Part shown: positions 13,001-27,820 of the stretch, one piece after another
Numbering within the stretch: position 1 is the stretch's first letter
Layout: each line of letters begins with the position of its first letter
NCBI GenBank assembly: GCA_023935145.1
Contig: CM043697.1
Coordinates: 44,288,501-44,352,500 of the forward strand
DNA: 64,000 nucleotides
Source: Bretschneidera sinensis
Lineage: Eukaryota > Streptophyta > Magnoliopsida > Brassicales > Akaniaceae
Direction: 5' to 3'
The notes under the pieces: generated by a model
What the model was told of the DNA's origin: nothing
The model's input: the letters and a program-made list of their open reading frames with translations, nothing else
The model's database searches: none
Position numbers and translations under genes: made by a program

Positions 13001-16000
13001 GTGCCAACTCTTGGTCTGTTTACTGAAAGATTTTCTAACCGGATGATTGAGCTTGCAGATGATGTTGATGTTTCTGTGGCTGTATGTGCCATAGGACTAG
13101 TAAAACAATTACTTAGGTAGCTGCCTCTCGATATCTTTTTGTCGTCTGTAATTATGTTTTACCGCATAATGATGATAGACAGGCTTGTCTGCTTAAAATG
13201 GTCTTGTGGTGTCTTGCAGACATCAGCTTCTACCTGATGATGACTTGGGCCCTTTATATGATTTGCTTATTGATGATCCACCAGAGATAAGACGTGCCAT
13301 AGGAGCATTGGTGTATGATCACTTGATTGCTCAAAAATTTAACAGCTCCCAATCTGGCCTAAAAGGTTTTACTTTTTCTAAAATCTCTTGTGCCAGGTAT
13401 GCATTACAATCACGTCATCTAAATCACTAATGCTCAACAATATTCTGTTATTTCCAGGCAGTGACAATGATTCTTCTGAGGTACATATCAGCAGAATGTT
13501 GCAAATACTGAGGGAGTTCTCAGCAGATCCAATTCTGAGCATCTATGTTATTGATGATGTTTGGGAGTACATGAAGGCAATGAAGGTATGTTACGACTTT
13601 CTAAAGTATAGACTGATAACTTGGTTAGAGGAGAAGGTGGGGGAATTTGAGAGACGGGTGGAACTGTCCCAACTTGCTTAGTAAGCTCGCTTGCCTGATG
13701 ATCTGAACATGCAGTTGGGCATGGTTGGAAAAGTTCTGCCCAAACTGTGGTCGGATAAAAATTGGTCCAAGAGGAAAGTTTGGCTTCTTGAACTAAATTA
13801 TGTTGCATATATTTACATGTAAGGAAGAATTGCACTTAGGCTCTGTTTGTTTTGGTGTAAGACATTTTGGATTGTAAATGTTCTTCAGATAAAACTGTTC
13901 TTAGGTAAATACAATATTTTCACTCGCTTGTCCGATGCTTGGGGGAAAAATTTGAAAAACATAATGAGACACATTTCTTATTAAAACTTTTAGCATTATT
14001 GAAGTTGTCGGATGATATATAAATTGTAATACAAAGCAACTTATGACAATTTTTTTTAGAAAGAAATTTTTCATTGCACTTTTAGGTAATAACTGATTTT
14101 CTGTATAAATGGATCAGACATCTAATCAATTGGGTCAAGTTTGGATATGAATGCCCTCAAACTTCAGTAGCGAACTAGGTATTACCTACGAAAAGTGACT
14201 TAGGGAGTTGAATTATGAAAATTATTTTTCCGTATTTTTATGCATTATGGACTTATACATTAAAAAAGGAGGCGGGGTTTTCATTTTCATATAGGACCAA
14301 ACTGCTGAAGAAATGGAAAGTGTTTTCCTGAAAACATTTTACATATAAACTAACAGATAAATAACATTTTACATCTAAACTAACAGTTATAAATTATGAT
14401 ATTATTTGTTTGTTTGTTGATTATGTGCTTGGAAAATTTGCACATGCACCACCCCCAATTCACCCTCCACATCATTTTTATGAGCAGAGGACATGCTTGA
14501 CGTGCCTTTACGTCCAAAAGGTCATTAGGGGCTCTAAATCGTATTAGTGATATGGCTTTTTGTTTTTATCTATCTTCACTTTTAAGTTGTAATTTTGTTG
14601 AGAGTCCTAATTAGGTTTTTGTTGAGAGTCCTAATTAGGTTTCCTATTATGTGTCATAGTAGGTTTCTTCAATCTTATCTATCTTATCTAATTATGTCTT
14701 AGTCCTATTAGGTTTGATATTCATAAATCTATATATATGACTGTTGAATTGTATTTAGAAAATAAATAATAAATAATACATAATTCATTTCAATTTTTTT
14801 TGTTAACATGGTATCAGAGCTTTAGGTTTTTTTTTCTGGAAATTCCAAAGCCTTCATCGCTTCATCTGTTTTGGCCTTCATAGCCGACCATACCTTTGAC
14901 CTTTATCGCCAATTTTTTCTCCCCTTTAATCTTGCCTTCTTCTCCATCATTAACCCACCATGGCTGAAAACACTACCCTGTCCACAAAAGTTCTCAATCA
15001 TCCGACTTCAGGTGATCTGCAGAATATTCATGCACTGGATAGCCGGGATACTCTCTTGTGCACTTATTGCAAGAAACCGAGACACACCAGAGAGAGGTGC
15101 TGGAAACTGAATGGAAAACCAACGAGCAAGGAGTGGGGATACCAAGGAGGACAGCAACGTAATCTGGGACAGCAGCGGAACCAGTCCTATTTCACTATGA
15201 ATCAACCAGGTTCAGAACAGGGTACGCTTAATATAGAGGAGGTAGAGAAGCTAAGGGGACTTCTGGGATCACTGAAAAAACCTAGTGGTTCATACTCTCT
15301 TGCATTCTCAAGTAAGTTCTCATTTTCTCAATGACTAAATGTCTCAAATGAAACTATCAGGAATTTATGGGTCATTGACTCAGGAGCCAGACCATATGAC
15401 TCATTCTTCACTAAATTTTAGCACCTACTCTCCATGTCCTAGCAATCGAAAAATAGCAGTTGCTGATGGTTCTTTAACTACTATAGCTGGTCTAGGAGAT
15501 ATTCATATCAGTCCTTCTCTTACTTTAAAAATGTTCTTCATGTCCCAAAGTTGTCCACCAACTTAATATCCATTCAAACACTCACACATAATATGAATTG
15601 TAATGTACTTTTCAACCATTCTCAATGTGTTTATCAGGAGGGAAGAAGATTGGACTTGCTAAGGAGAGAAACGGGCTCTACTATCTTGACGAACCAAGCA
15701 AGTCACATATGGTCAAGAATAATTTATCTCTGTCATTTCTATCATCATCCAATAAAGACACCATTTGGCTCCACCATTTTAGACTAGGGCATCCATATTT
15801 TGGAATCTTGAAAACTATGTTTCCTACTTTGTTTAGAGGTCTAGGTGCTGAACAATTTCATTGTGATGTATGTGAGTTTGCGAAGCACAAATGTGTACCT
15901 TTTCCAATCAGCAATAACAAAAGCCCAGTTCCGTTTTATTTGATTCACAGTGATATATGGGGACCCTCTACAGTTCCAATGTGTCTCATTTTCGTTGGTT

Positions 16001-19000
16001 TGACTCTTTCATCGACGATTGTACTAGGGTTTTTTTGGATCTTTCTTCTTAAACATAAATCAGATGTAAGCAGTGTATTCCCAAACTTCCACAACATGAT
16101 TCAAAACCAATTTAGGGTAAAAATCAAAAGATTTCGATCAGACAATGCAAGGGATTATTTTAATCAAGTTCTATCTCCATATTTTCAAAAAGAAGGAATC
16201 ATCCATGAATCCTCTTGCCTTGATACTCCACAACAAAACGAAGTGGCAGAGAGGAAAAATGGTCACTTGCTAGCCACAACCCGAGCCATTCTCTTTCACC
16301 ATAATGTTCCAAAATACTATTGGGGGGTAGCCGTACTCACAGCTGCTTATATGATTAATTGTCTACCTTCTCGGGTGTTAGGGTTTAAGTCACCAATGAA
16401 AACAATGTCCCAATTCTATCCCGAACTTCGTACAACAAATAACCTCACTCCAAGAATCTTCGGCTGCTTGTCCATGTTCATAGTCGAAACATAGGAAAAT
16501 TAGATCCAATGGCTCTTAAGCGTGTGTTTGTAGGTTATTCATCCACCCAGAAAGGATAGAAATGCTACCATCCACCTACACATAAATTCTTTGTCTCAAT
16601 AGATTTCACTTTGAGGAAAGAAAACCATACTTTAACCAGCCTTATCTTCAGGAGGAGACTTCATTTAGTGAAAATAAGGATAGAGATCTATTTTTGCTCG
16701 ATCTACCTACTCGTGAGTCAGTTGTGTCCACCGGATCAGCCCCATCTGATATAATTCCAACCGAACCAGCTCCAGCTGACCCACTTGTATCAGCCGAACC
16801 ATTCCAGCCGGTGTCAACACCCACACCCGCCCACACTGGACCCATGACAGAGCATAATGAACGTCATGACTCTATGCGATTTGTGCATGCTTATTCAAGG
16901 AGAAGAGACTCGGATCCTAATCCCATGCAAATCTAAGCTTCAACTCCTAATCCTGAGAATGAGGTAAATACAATTTCTGACCAATCTCAATTAACACCAG
17001 ACCATGATCTTCCAATTGCTATTAGGAAAGGCACAAGAGAATGCACAAAACACCCATTGTATCCTTTGGCAAAATTCGTCTCTTTTGAGAAATTCTCACC
17101 CTCACATAGGACTTTTCTAGTCAGTCTAAACTCTATTCATATTCTTGATACTTTATCTAAGGTATTATCTATTGAGAATTGGAGAAATGCCATGAGTGAA
17201 GAAATGCAGGCACTAGAGAAGAACCGGACGTGGGAAATAGTTGACTTACCACCTGGAAAGAAGGCTGTAGGCTGCAAGTGGGTGTTTACCATAAAATACA
17301 AGTCAGATAGCTCTCTTGAAAGACACAAAGTCAGATTCGTGGCGAAAGGATACACACAGACCTATGGTGTGGACTATCAAGAGATATTTGCTCCAGTAGT
17401 TAAGATGAACATGGTGAGAGTTTTGTTGTCACTGGCTGCTAATTTCAGTTGGTATTTGGAGCAATTTGATGTAAAAAATGCCTTTCTTCATGGTGAATTA
17501 GAAGAGGAGATATACATGGACATTCCTCGAGGATATGAGCAGCAACTAAGAGGCAACAAAGTCTGCAAGCTAAGGAAGGCGCTCTACGGCCTAAAACAAT
17601 CTCTACGAGCTTGGTTCGGAAGATTCACCAAAGTGATGTTAGCCACCGAATACAAGCAAAGTCAGGGAGATCATACACTCTTCATAAAACACTTGGATGC
17701 AGGGGGAGTAACGGCCTTTTTGGTGTACATCGATGACATAATAGTCACAGGAAATGATGAGAAGGAGAAGGAGGCTCTACGAAGATGTCTTGTCAGTGAA
17801 TTTGAGATAAAAAGAACTTGGGAGGTTGAAATACTTTCTAGGAATTGAAGTAGCTCATTCTAGAGAAGGAATCTTTATCTGACAACAGAAATATGTGACT
17901 GATCTCCTTAAGGAAACAGGAAAGTCGGCATGTAAACCAATTTCCACACCGATTGAACAAAATCATAGACTTGGAGAAGCAAAAGATGATGCAGCCATGG
18001 ACAAGGAGAGGTATCAGAGACTGGTTGGGAAGCTCATATGCCTTGCCCACACACGGCCAGACATTGCTTATGCCGTGAGTGTTGTCAGCTAATTTATGCA
18101 CAATTCGAGAGAAGTTCATCTACAAGTTGTCCATCGCATACTACATCACCTAAAGGCTAATCCAGTTAAAGGGATTCTATTTAGAAGAAACACGGGGTTA
18201 GTTATTGATGTGTATATAAATGCTGACTATGCAGGTTCACCGGTTGATAGAAGGTCCACGACAGGCTATTGCACTTTCCTAGGAGGCAATCTTGTAACAT
18301 GAAGGAGTAAGAAGCAGAATGTAGTGGCAAGATCAAGTGCTGAAGCAGAGTTTAGGGCGATGGCGCAAGGAGTTTGTGAATTATTGTGGCTCAAAATAAT
18401 TCTGGAAGACTTAAAGATTAAGTGGGATGGACCTATGAGGCTATTTTGTGACAACAAGTCGGCTATCAACATCGCTCATGATCCTGTTCAGCATGACCGG
18501 ACAAAGCATATTGAGCTAGATAGACATTTCATAAGAGAGAAGCTGGACAACAGATTAATCTGCACACCGTACGTCCCAACAAACAATCAAATTGTTGATG
18601 TACTTACAAAAGAACTGAACAGTGAAGCATTCCAACGACTTATATGCAAGCTAGGAATGAAAGATGCATATTCATCAGCTTGAGGGGGGAGTGTTGAGAA
18701 TCCTAATTAGGTTTATGCTGAGAGTCTTAATTAGGTTGTTGAGAGTCTTAATTAGGTTTCCTATTATGTGTCATAATGGGTATCTTATCTATTTTATATC
18801 TATCTTATCTAATTATGTCTCTTAGTCCTATTAGGTTTGATATTCATAAGTCTATAGATATGACTGTTGAATTGTATTCAGAAAATAAATAATACATAAT
18901 TCTTTTCAATTCTTGTTGTTAACAAATTTGACTTAATAACTTCACATGCAAGCCTGCTCATTCACACATACAGAAACATTCTTCCCAATGAAGTTGTATT

Positions 19001-22000
19001 AAGTCTTAATATTAATGGTCATTGTAATGGAAACACTAGAAAAGACAAGATAGATAAGATGTGCAAGGTTTAGGTCTGAGTCGTCTGACTTCCTGCCATC
19101 CAGGGCAGGTTTAGGTGGTTACAAGGAACTTGCTCAACTTCAAGAGTTTGGGCATGGGCAAGCCTTCAACTTGACCCAACCTGTCCTGGTTTGCTTGTTA
19201 CTAAACTTACTATTGCTTACTCACTCACAATTTCTGGACAAACAAAAATACTGCAATGAAAAGTTATATAACTAAATAGTACTAAAACATTGAAAATTGT
19301 TGTGAATTTTTTAACTAATAACTAGTTTATGCAGTATTAGTTTATTATTAATTAAGATGGCAATTTACATTTCACTTGCAGGATTGGAAATGCATTATCT
19401 CCATGCTTTTGGATGAGAATCCACTGATTGAGCTTACTGATGAAGATGCAACAAACTTGATTAGACTTCTTTTTGCGTCTGTAAGAAAAGCTGTTGGAGA
19501 GAAGATTGTTCCTGCTTCAGATAATCGAAAGCAGTATTACAATAAAGCTCAAAAGGTAATCAAATCCTTGGTTTTGTTTTTTTCCCAGTTTTGCCTGGCT
19601 AGAAGAAATTTTAATTTACTTAACATAATCTTTTATAAGCAAAATTTATACTGATATTGAACTGATAAAATAACCAAATTTTATGTATCGGATTGTTAAA
19701 CATGTAAGCAGATCGTGCTGTTTTTAAATTATGATTCAGGATAGATAAAGTATATTTGTTGCAGTTGATTTTGAATGATTGTTCTTCCAAAGATATCTCA
19801 TTTCATAATTCTGAGAAGTTAGTATTTAAGAATTGATGATGATTGTTAGTTTATGCATAATACCTCTCTCTCTCTTGGAATAGAAAATTCAAAGGTGAGT
19901 TGTGTCATTATTCTCTGCACTAGTTATTCGATTATCTCTAACGTGCTTTTGGCCATAGATTTTTTACTGTTCTGTTTGTGCCTTTACCGTTAAATTTTCT
20001 TCATGGTCATTTGGTGTCTGTTTCACTGCCACTATTAAAGAAGATTAATTTAAAATTTCAGGAAATGTTGGAAAAAAACAGACGAGACATAACTGTTGCC
20101 ATGATGAAGAACTACCCACAACTTCTGCGCAAATTCATGGCTGACAAAGCAAAAGTGTCATCACTGGTTGAGATTATAGGGTACATGAACCTTGAACTTT
20201 ATTCCCTAAAGAGACAGGAGCAGGTGGGTGACAGAATTGCTTTTTAAGGCAAGTTTTCTGATGTTGTTACTACCTCTTTTCTGTAGCACGCTGCTGATTC
20301 ACCTGTTCTTTCAGAATTTCAAGACCGTCCTTCAGCTCATTAAAGATGCCTTTTTTAAACATGGTGAGAAGGAGGCACTGAGATCTTGTGTGAAAGCTAT
20401 CAAGTTTTGTTCGACTGAGAGTCAAGGGGAGCTACAAGATTTTTCCCGTAACAGTATGAAGGATCTTGAAGATGAGCTTATTGCTAAGCTTAGATCTGCA
20501 TTGAAAGAAGTTGAGGTATGTCTCCACCTTAGCCTTCACCTCTTGACTGTGTTCCAAATGGATAAAAATGGCATGCTTTGTATCTGCAGGATGGCAATGA
20601 TGAGTATTCTCTTCTTGTAAATTTGAAAAGGTTGTATGAGCTTCAGTTGTCAAGGGCTGTACCTGTTGACAGCTTATATGAAGATATTGTCATGACTCTT
20701 TGTAATTTCAGAAACTTGGATGATGAGGTGTGTAACGTTAACCTAATACAATGCTGATGCTTTATGTTTCTTGTAGTCCCTTGGATATGCTCATAAAATA
20801 GTTGCTCATGCTCATTCAGGTTGTCAGTTTCCTGCTTCTCAACATGTATTTGTATGTGGCGTGGTCTCTGCACTCTATTATAAATAGTGAAACAGTGTCT
20901 GAAGCATCCTTATCTTCTCTAGTGTTGAAACGCAATGCCTTGTTTGAGCAACTTGAGTACTTTATTAGCACTCCTGCTGATGCCGAGGAAGGAAGTAAAT
21001 CTGGAAATCAGCTAGCTTTCAGAGTAAGCCCCCTCCCCCTAAAAAAAATAAAAGAAGAAGAAATGTTGAGTTTTTTCACTTTAAAATTTCTGGAATGCTC
21101 CTAATGAATACATGATGTGCTGCAGGTCTGTACTATACTTGCAGAAGTGTGGTGTTTGTTTAGAAATACAAATTTTTCTTTGACAAAGCTGGAAAGATTA
21201 GGATATGTCCCAGATGCTCCTGTTCTTGAAAAGTTTTGGAAACTTTGTGAACGACAGCTGAATATTTCAGGTAATTGAATTCATTACCTTTCTGTTTGAT
21301 TCCTGAAATTGATTCACGGATGGATTCATCATCTGAGTAAAAACCTTGGTGATTGATTTGTTGAGCCAAAGCAGACGCAAGGGTGAAAAAACACCTATTT
21401 CATATAATCTCAAATGTAAGAATGTTGTTGGGATTTTACTTCTAAAATCCATTTACTCAAATTTTAGATAAAAAAACATAACCACAACAATTAAATAGGC
21501 AAGTAAAATAAAGAGTAAGAATACCAAAAATTAATGTGGTTTGACAACCTCTTTGACTACGTCCACCAACAAATCCACTACTTTATTAATTTTCAATTAC
21601 AACTTTAGGAAGAACAAAGTTGCTAAACTCTCATTGCTTCACAACCCAAAAGTCTTAATACAGCCAAAGCTCTCAACTTAGCTCTAGTTGTAAGTGCTTT
21701 TCTCTACCTGACAACCCAAAATCCCAATATACCCAAAGCTCTTAATCTAGCTTTAGTAGTAAACCCCTTTGATTTACAATGTATATTGGAATGATGATTG
21801 TGTCTCAAACCTTCTCTATGACCCTTTTTATATAGAAGATGTTTTTCTAATACTACTATGAAAAGAACAACAAGAAAATAATTAAACTACTACTCCTACT
21901 ACTACTACTACTACTACTACTACTATTAGAACAAGGAAATATAAAATAGGAAACCACTTTTCCCAAGCCAATTAGAAGTTCTCATTGTGAGGATTTGAGC

Positions 22001-25000
22001 CAAAATCCTAACAAATCTCTACTTAGGCTCAAATTTTCCATCTCATCATCAAATTTGACTTTCTTCTTTAGTTGGTGCGATCCTTCATTTTGGTCTTCCC
22101 ATCTCATCCGCTTACTTTTTGAAGCAATTATCATCTCATTCAACACGTATAATCTCTCTTCGTTCATGGTGTCTTTCATCACTACCTTTGAACCATCAAG
22201 AACTTGCATTTCATCATCGTCATTAGCCTTTCTATTATCACTCTTCTTCATTCTACTCAACTCCTCCAAGTCATCCATTGTGGCCTTACTTTGCAATTGT
22301 GTGCGTTCTTCTTCCTCATTGTAGATTCACTCCTTATTTGAAAAAAATCTAGAAACTTGGATCTTGATCTTTCCTTTACCTTCTTTGAAGTGGTCCACTC
22401 CCTCTCTTTGTTTGACTAATCTCATTTCTCACTACCTCACAACACAAAACCTTAACACACCCAAAGCTCTCAACCTAGCTTAGTAGTAAACCCTTCTGAT
22501 TTACAATGTATATTGGAATTATGAGTGTGCCTCAAACCTTCTCTAGTAACCTTTTATATAGAGGATGTTTTCCTAATACTAGGAAAAGAACAACATAGAA
22601 ATAATAAATACTACTACTCCTACTAGAAAAAACTAATATAAAATAGGAAATTAATTTTCCCAAACCAATTAGAAGTCCTCCTTGTAGGGATTTGAGCCAA
22701 AATCCCAACAAATATTTTGGTAGAATTAGTTATTTTTATTAGTAAAATCATATATCCTTGATTGTCTTACATTTTCAGTTCATGTTTATTAAGTATTTTT
22801 GTAGGAAATAGAGGGGTAAAAGGAAAGAAATTAATGGATAAAGAGATGGGTGGTAGAGCTGCTTCTATTTAGTACTCCCTTTGTCTCGTTTTATATCTCA
22901 CTGTTTAAAATGCACAAGTTTTAAGGAAGTAAAAAATTCAATGCTCCACATCTTACTTTTGATAATGTTACCCAAAAACACCCTTGCACAAATTTTAAGG
23001 AACTTAACAATGGATTATTGGATTAACAAAGACAAAAGTATCTTGTATTAGCGAAGATATTGGTCAATATATGTTATCTTTAAAGAAGAAGCTAAATCTA
23101 TCTATCACCTTCTTTTGGGATACTTATTCACTATACATCTTTGGGAGATGACTCTTAGTATAGTGGGAATTCAATGGGTGGTTACTGCTCAGTGCAAGAT
23201 GAGGTGTGGTCATGGTATGGAAGCAAAAGAAGAAGGCATTTTGCTTGATTCTTTTTTCCATTTTTGGGGTCATTTGGCGTGGAATAGGAGAGCTTTTGAT
23301 GGTAAAGAAACCCCTTTAGCCACCGTCAAGGATAGGTGGTTACATACTCTTGGCTTATGGGTTAAGGGGAATTTTTTTGTGAATGATGAAGATATCTTAG
23401 GTGACACTATCTTGTAGATAGATTTTTGTACATGGGTGGCATCCCCTTGGTGCCTTTGATTAATATACTTTTTACTTGTGAAAAAGGAGACAAGTGGTTA
23501 TAAGAGTGAGAGGGTTGAAGTATAGTTCATGGGTAAAAGAGGTAAATATGAAGAGAGGAACTCTTAGAAGAAAAGAGGAGGCGATATAACCGAGGTAAAG
23601 TTGACATTCTTGGGATTTTTATTTGTACAAAGGGAGGGTAATATGGTTTTTTTTAGTTTGAGGTGAGGGTAAAGTGGGAAAGTCAAAAAGCTAAGTGTTT
23701 GACTTTTCAAAGGTGATATTTAATTTGGGAAATCCATTTTAGGAAAGAATAGACCTTGAATTGCCAATTCATGTGGTAGTGTTTGACACATTTCCAATAA
23801 ATTAAGTTATAAGATTTTTTCTAACCCTTGTTGTGATCATGTATTTGTGCCTCTTTCTGTCTTCATATGTTTTAACCGGACTGTTCTTCTAGTTAAAAAT
23901 TAATTTGATAGCCTTCTACCTTTTTTTACAAGTAAAAAGTGTATTAAAAGAAAAGAGCACCAAGGCGGTGCAACCCATGTACAAAACCATCTAAGTGAGA
24001 GATAGTCCACAAGATCTATTATATCTATCTCATTTATATAAGAATTCCCCTTGACCCAAAAATTAAGAGCATTGAACCACCTTTCCCTAATTACATCAAT
24101 AAGTTTTTCAATGCCATCAAAAGCTTTACGATTCCTCTCGATTCAAATAATCCAAAAGATAGAAAGAGGGACCAAAGTAAACTTTCCCGAGTCTCTTAGA
24201 ATACCAAGCCCAATCCTCATCTCTCACGGAGCCGACAAACGCTCAAGAAACTCCCAAAACTTTATAAGCAGTCTCCCACAAAGCTCTTACCAAAGAACAC
24301 TTCAATAAAAGATGAAACATGGACTCGTCGCAAGCTTTGCAGATGTAACAACAATTCACCAAAACCTTCAATTTTTTTGTAAATTGTCTAAGGTGAGAAT
24401 TTTCCCCCACGTAGCTTCCCAAGCAAATAAACTCACTTTCTTTGGAGGCCTGCAACACCAAATAGCTTTCCATGAGAAGTTAAGAGAACCATCCAAAAGG
24501 GTTCCGACCCAAAGAATCTTGTAGAAAGATTTTACCTCAAACCTTTTATTCAGATTATCCTTCCATTTAATCTCATCGTCACTAGATAAATTCATTCTAT
24601 AACTATACAAGGTTTCCAAAAAAGGAAGCACCCTTTCGATCTCTTAATCATGGACATTTCGAATAAAAAGGATATCCCACGAAATAGAACCATTACTCAA
24701 AGATACACGAAGAGATAAGAGTTTCTTTATCTCTCACTAAAGCAAAAATCTTCGGAAAATGGTCTTTAAGAGGCGTGTTCCCAAACCACGAATCAAGCCA
24801 CAATCGAGTCTTCCTACCATCACCTACCGATATAGAAAGACAAGGACACAAATCCTCCCATCCATTCCGAATCTATTTCCACATCCCACACCGTGAGCCC
24901 CTCTTCTTTTTTTAGACATCCACCCTCAAGGTTCTAACCCAAACTTAGCTTTCACCATCTTCCTCCAAAAGTGATCCCTCTCCATAAGAAATCTCCATAG

Positions 25001-27728
25001 CCACTTCCCAAGGAGGGCATTATTGAACAAGGTAAGAGATTTTAAACCAAGCCCCCTTTTATCTATTGGTTGCTTAACCACATCCCACCTCACCAAATGA
25101 AATTTGAACTCTTCCCTTGAATTGCCCCAAAGGAATCTCCTTTGAATAATTCCAACCTCTTAGCCACCACACTCGGAATAAGGAAGAAAGACATGAAGTA
25201 GATAGGGAGACTAGAAAGAGTGTTCTTGATAAGAGTAAGCCTTCCTCCTTTAGAGAGATAATGATTCTTCCACCCGACCAACCGTTTTTCAAACCTTTCC
25301 ACTATAAGATTCCACATACTTAAATTTTTAAATTTGGCACCAAGCAGGAGACCAAGATAGGTAAAAGGAATTGGGCCCACATTGCATCCCAACAAGTTAG
25401 CAAGAAACTTGCCATTAATATTTTCACCAAGAGGGATAAAGTCACTTTTGCTAAGGTTTTAAGAGGGCATCCACAACTTCATTAGCAATCAAAACAGCAT
25501 CTAGAATTTGCCTACACTCAACAAAAGCATTTTGTAAAGGACTCACCACTTTGGAGATAATTTTCTTTAATCTATCGGTAGGGACCTTCGAGAGAAGCTT
25601 ATAAATACAACTCACAACGTTAATAGGCCCAAAAAATGTAGGATTTAGGCTATTCACAAACTCACCCAATACATGGAACTCCTCAAAAAGCCTGATAATA
25701 TCTCCTCGTAGGATTTCCCAATTGTTCTTAATGAATGCCATTGTAAACCATTTGGACCCGAAGCCCTATCTCCAACACACTCTCGAAGAGCAGAAAGAAT
25801 CTCCTCTTCATTGAAAAGACACTCCATCCAAATTGCCTCCTTATCATCAATACTAGAGAAATCCAATCCATCCAATAGCGGTCTACTAGCACACGTCTCC
25901 TTACATAGAGACTTATAGAAATTGCAAATAGCCTCCTTCATACTCGTCCCCTCCTCAAAAACCGACCCATCAATCTCAATAGAGTTAATAAAATTGTGCC
26001 TCCTATGGTCGTTCGCCATCTAATGAAAGAATTTAGTGTTCCTATCACCCTCCCTAAGCCAAATTTCTCTAGATTTTTGCCTCCATGAAATTTCTTCCAT
26101 AGCAATGAGCTTAAACAATTACTTTTTGACCCACACCCGTCGCATACCTTCCTCCCCCGATAGACCCACACAATTCATTGTTTGTGTTTTGGGCTCTAGA
26201 CTCAACAATAGCTATGTCCTACCTAATTTCTTACATGATTAGCACTTTATACATATATATAAAGATCAATTGACACTTGGTGTAAGGCTATTGTTTCTTA
26301 CACAACACTATAATTTATTGTATATTTTGTATTTTTCAGAACCGACCACTTGGTTTAATCTCCTATTCATGTATGTCATGCATATAAAATTTCATATCTG
26401 TTATGAGTGTAAGGGTATAATTGTAATATCTTCATATTATGTCTTATATATATACAACTACTTACATTAGGGTTAGTAAGTCATTGTGTTCTTTGCAGCC
26501 ACCCTCTCTACACTCTCAGTCTCCCTTATTCCTCTCTTCCCTCACCATATAAATACTAAGCCTTAACTATAGAATGGTATCAACGCCCATGGTTTGGGAC
26601 CCTAGTGGTCTTGAGTAAACTTATTTTTAAAAAAAGAAGGAAAAGAATATTATATAGGTTTAGAATCGATTAGTTTTAGAGTCTATTTTTTATTTCTGGT
26701 GTTTTTGCCTTTTCTCCGATGAAGGTCTGTTTTTCCTGCGAATCTGCGTCTTCTTCGGCGATTGGACTTGAGGGTTTTGATCGCATGAGCCTTCCAATCA
26801 CGATGTTGTGGTTGGTGTGGTTGTGCAACGTCGAGAAGTGGCTGATCGAAGAGTTAAAGTCTCAGACGTTCTCCTCCAGTGTTGTTAGATTCCGACAGTA
26901 TTATGGGGATCAGAGGCCACAGTTAGGTTCGTCTTGCTCCGACGACCAAATCCCATCTATCGACGCTCACTTCTACCCACGGGATGTCGTCCAATCTTCG
27001 ACGACCCCTTTTGCTAGATCACGACCCGTTTTCTAACCCAGATTTGTTGCTCCTTTGCCTTGTTTAGGATTCGACCCGAACTAGGCCCAATTTTGTTCAG
27101 TAGCCCAATCTGACTCGTTTGGTGAATCCAACCAACTGATAGCAACCCAGTCAAAGTCTCTCTGTCAAGACAAAAAGTCAATGTCTTGCTGATGTGGTGT
27201 CCCTGGATCTTGTCTCGTTTGGTTGTGTTGACCTAATTGTCTTTGTGGGCATGTTGTTCCGACATGCTCTTATGGGTCATTGTAATTTTTGGGTTTGAAT
27301 TAATTTGTTTCAGATTAGATAGTCCATTTGTTATGATATGAGTTTATTTGTAACACTCCAACTTGATAGGTAGTGTTAGGAAGGGTTTAATTGTAATATC
27401 TTCATATTAAGTCTTATATATATAAGACTACTAACCTTAGGGTTAGTAAGTCAGTATCCCTCTCTTTCCCTCTACTCTCTTCTCCCTCTCTTCCCTCATT
27501 GTATAAACACCAAGCCTAAACTATAACAATATCGATAGGATATTTTTAAGAATTCCATCTATGTTGCTATAATCAGACAGAATTAAACTATTCAATTTAA
27601 AGAGCTATATAGATGAAATATTTATACATATATTATGAATGTGAAATTTGGCATGCATACGTGAATATGTGAGTAAATCCAACGTTGAATTTTGAAAAAG
27701 ACATTATTCAAAAATAAGATTTTTTTAC

Positions 27729-27820
<92 letters not shown>

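Larger units (their letters stand above)
14596..18924 (+). mobile_element. Degenerate Ty1/copia retrotransposon, 4.33 kb, with 5-bp TSD, in SCC3 intron 10
   Basis: LTRs lie at 14596-14808 and 18692-18924 and both follow TG...CA (tgttgag ... gttaaca). The flanks carry an identical 5-bp duplication, aattt, at 14591-14595 and 18925-18929. The primer-binding site tggtatcagagc (initiator tRNA-Met) abuts the 5' LTR at 14809. A polypurine tract (gagggggga, 18682-18690) precedes the 3' LTR. Gene order is gag remnant, protease, integrase, RT, RNase H, as in copia. The element shares the transcriptional sense of SCC3. The LTRs have diverged in length and sequence and the coding region is broken, so it is an old, immobile copy. 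Confidence 0.95.

Noticed and set aside
22870..23095. Complete Stowaway MITE
   Set aside because: Only a left-terminus-like string is seen; no right end could be matched, so it is mentioned only with the LINE fragment.
26719..27036. 105-codon open frame as a gene
   Set aside because: It lies wholly inside the TRIM-like element and has no recognisable domain; probably chance.
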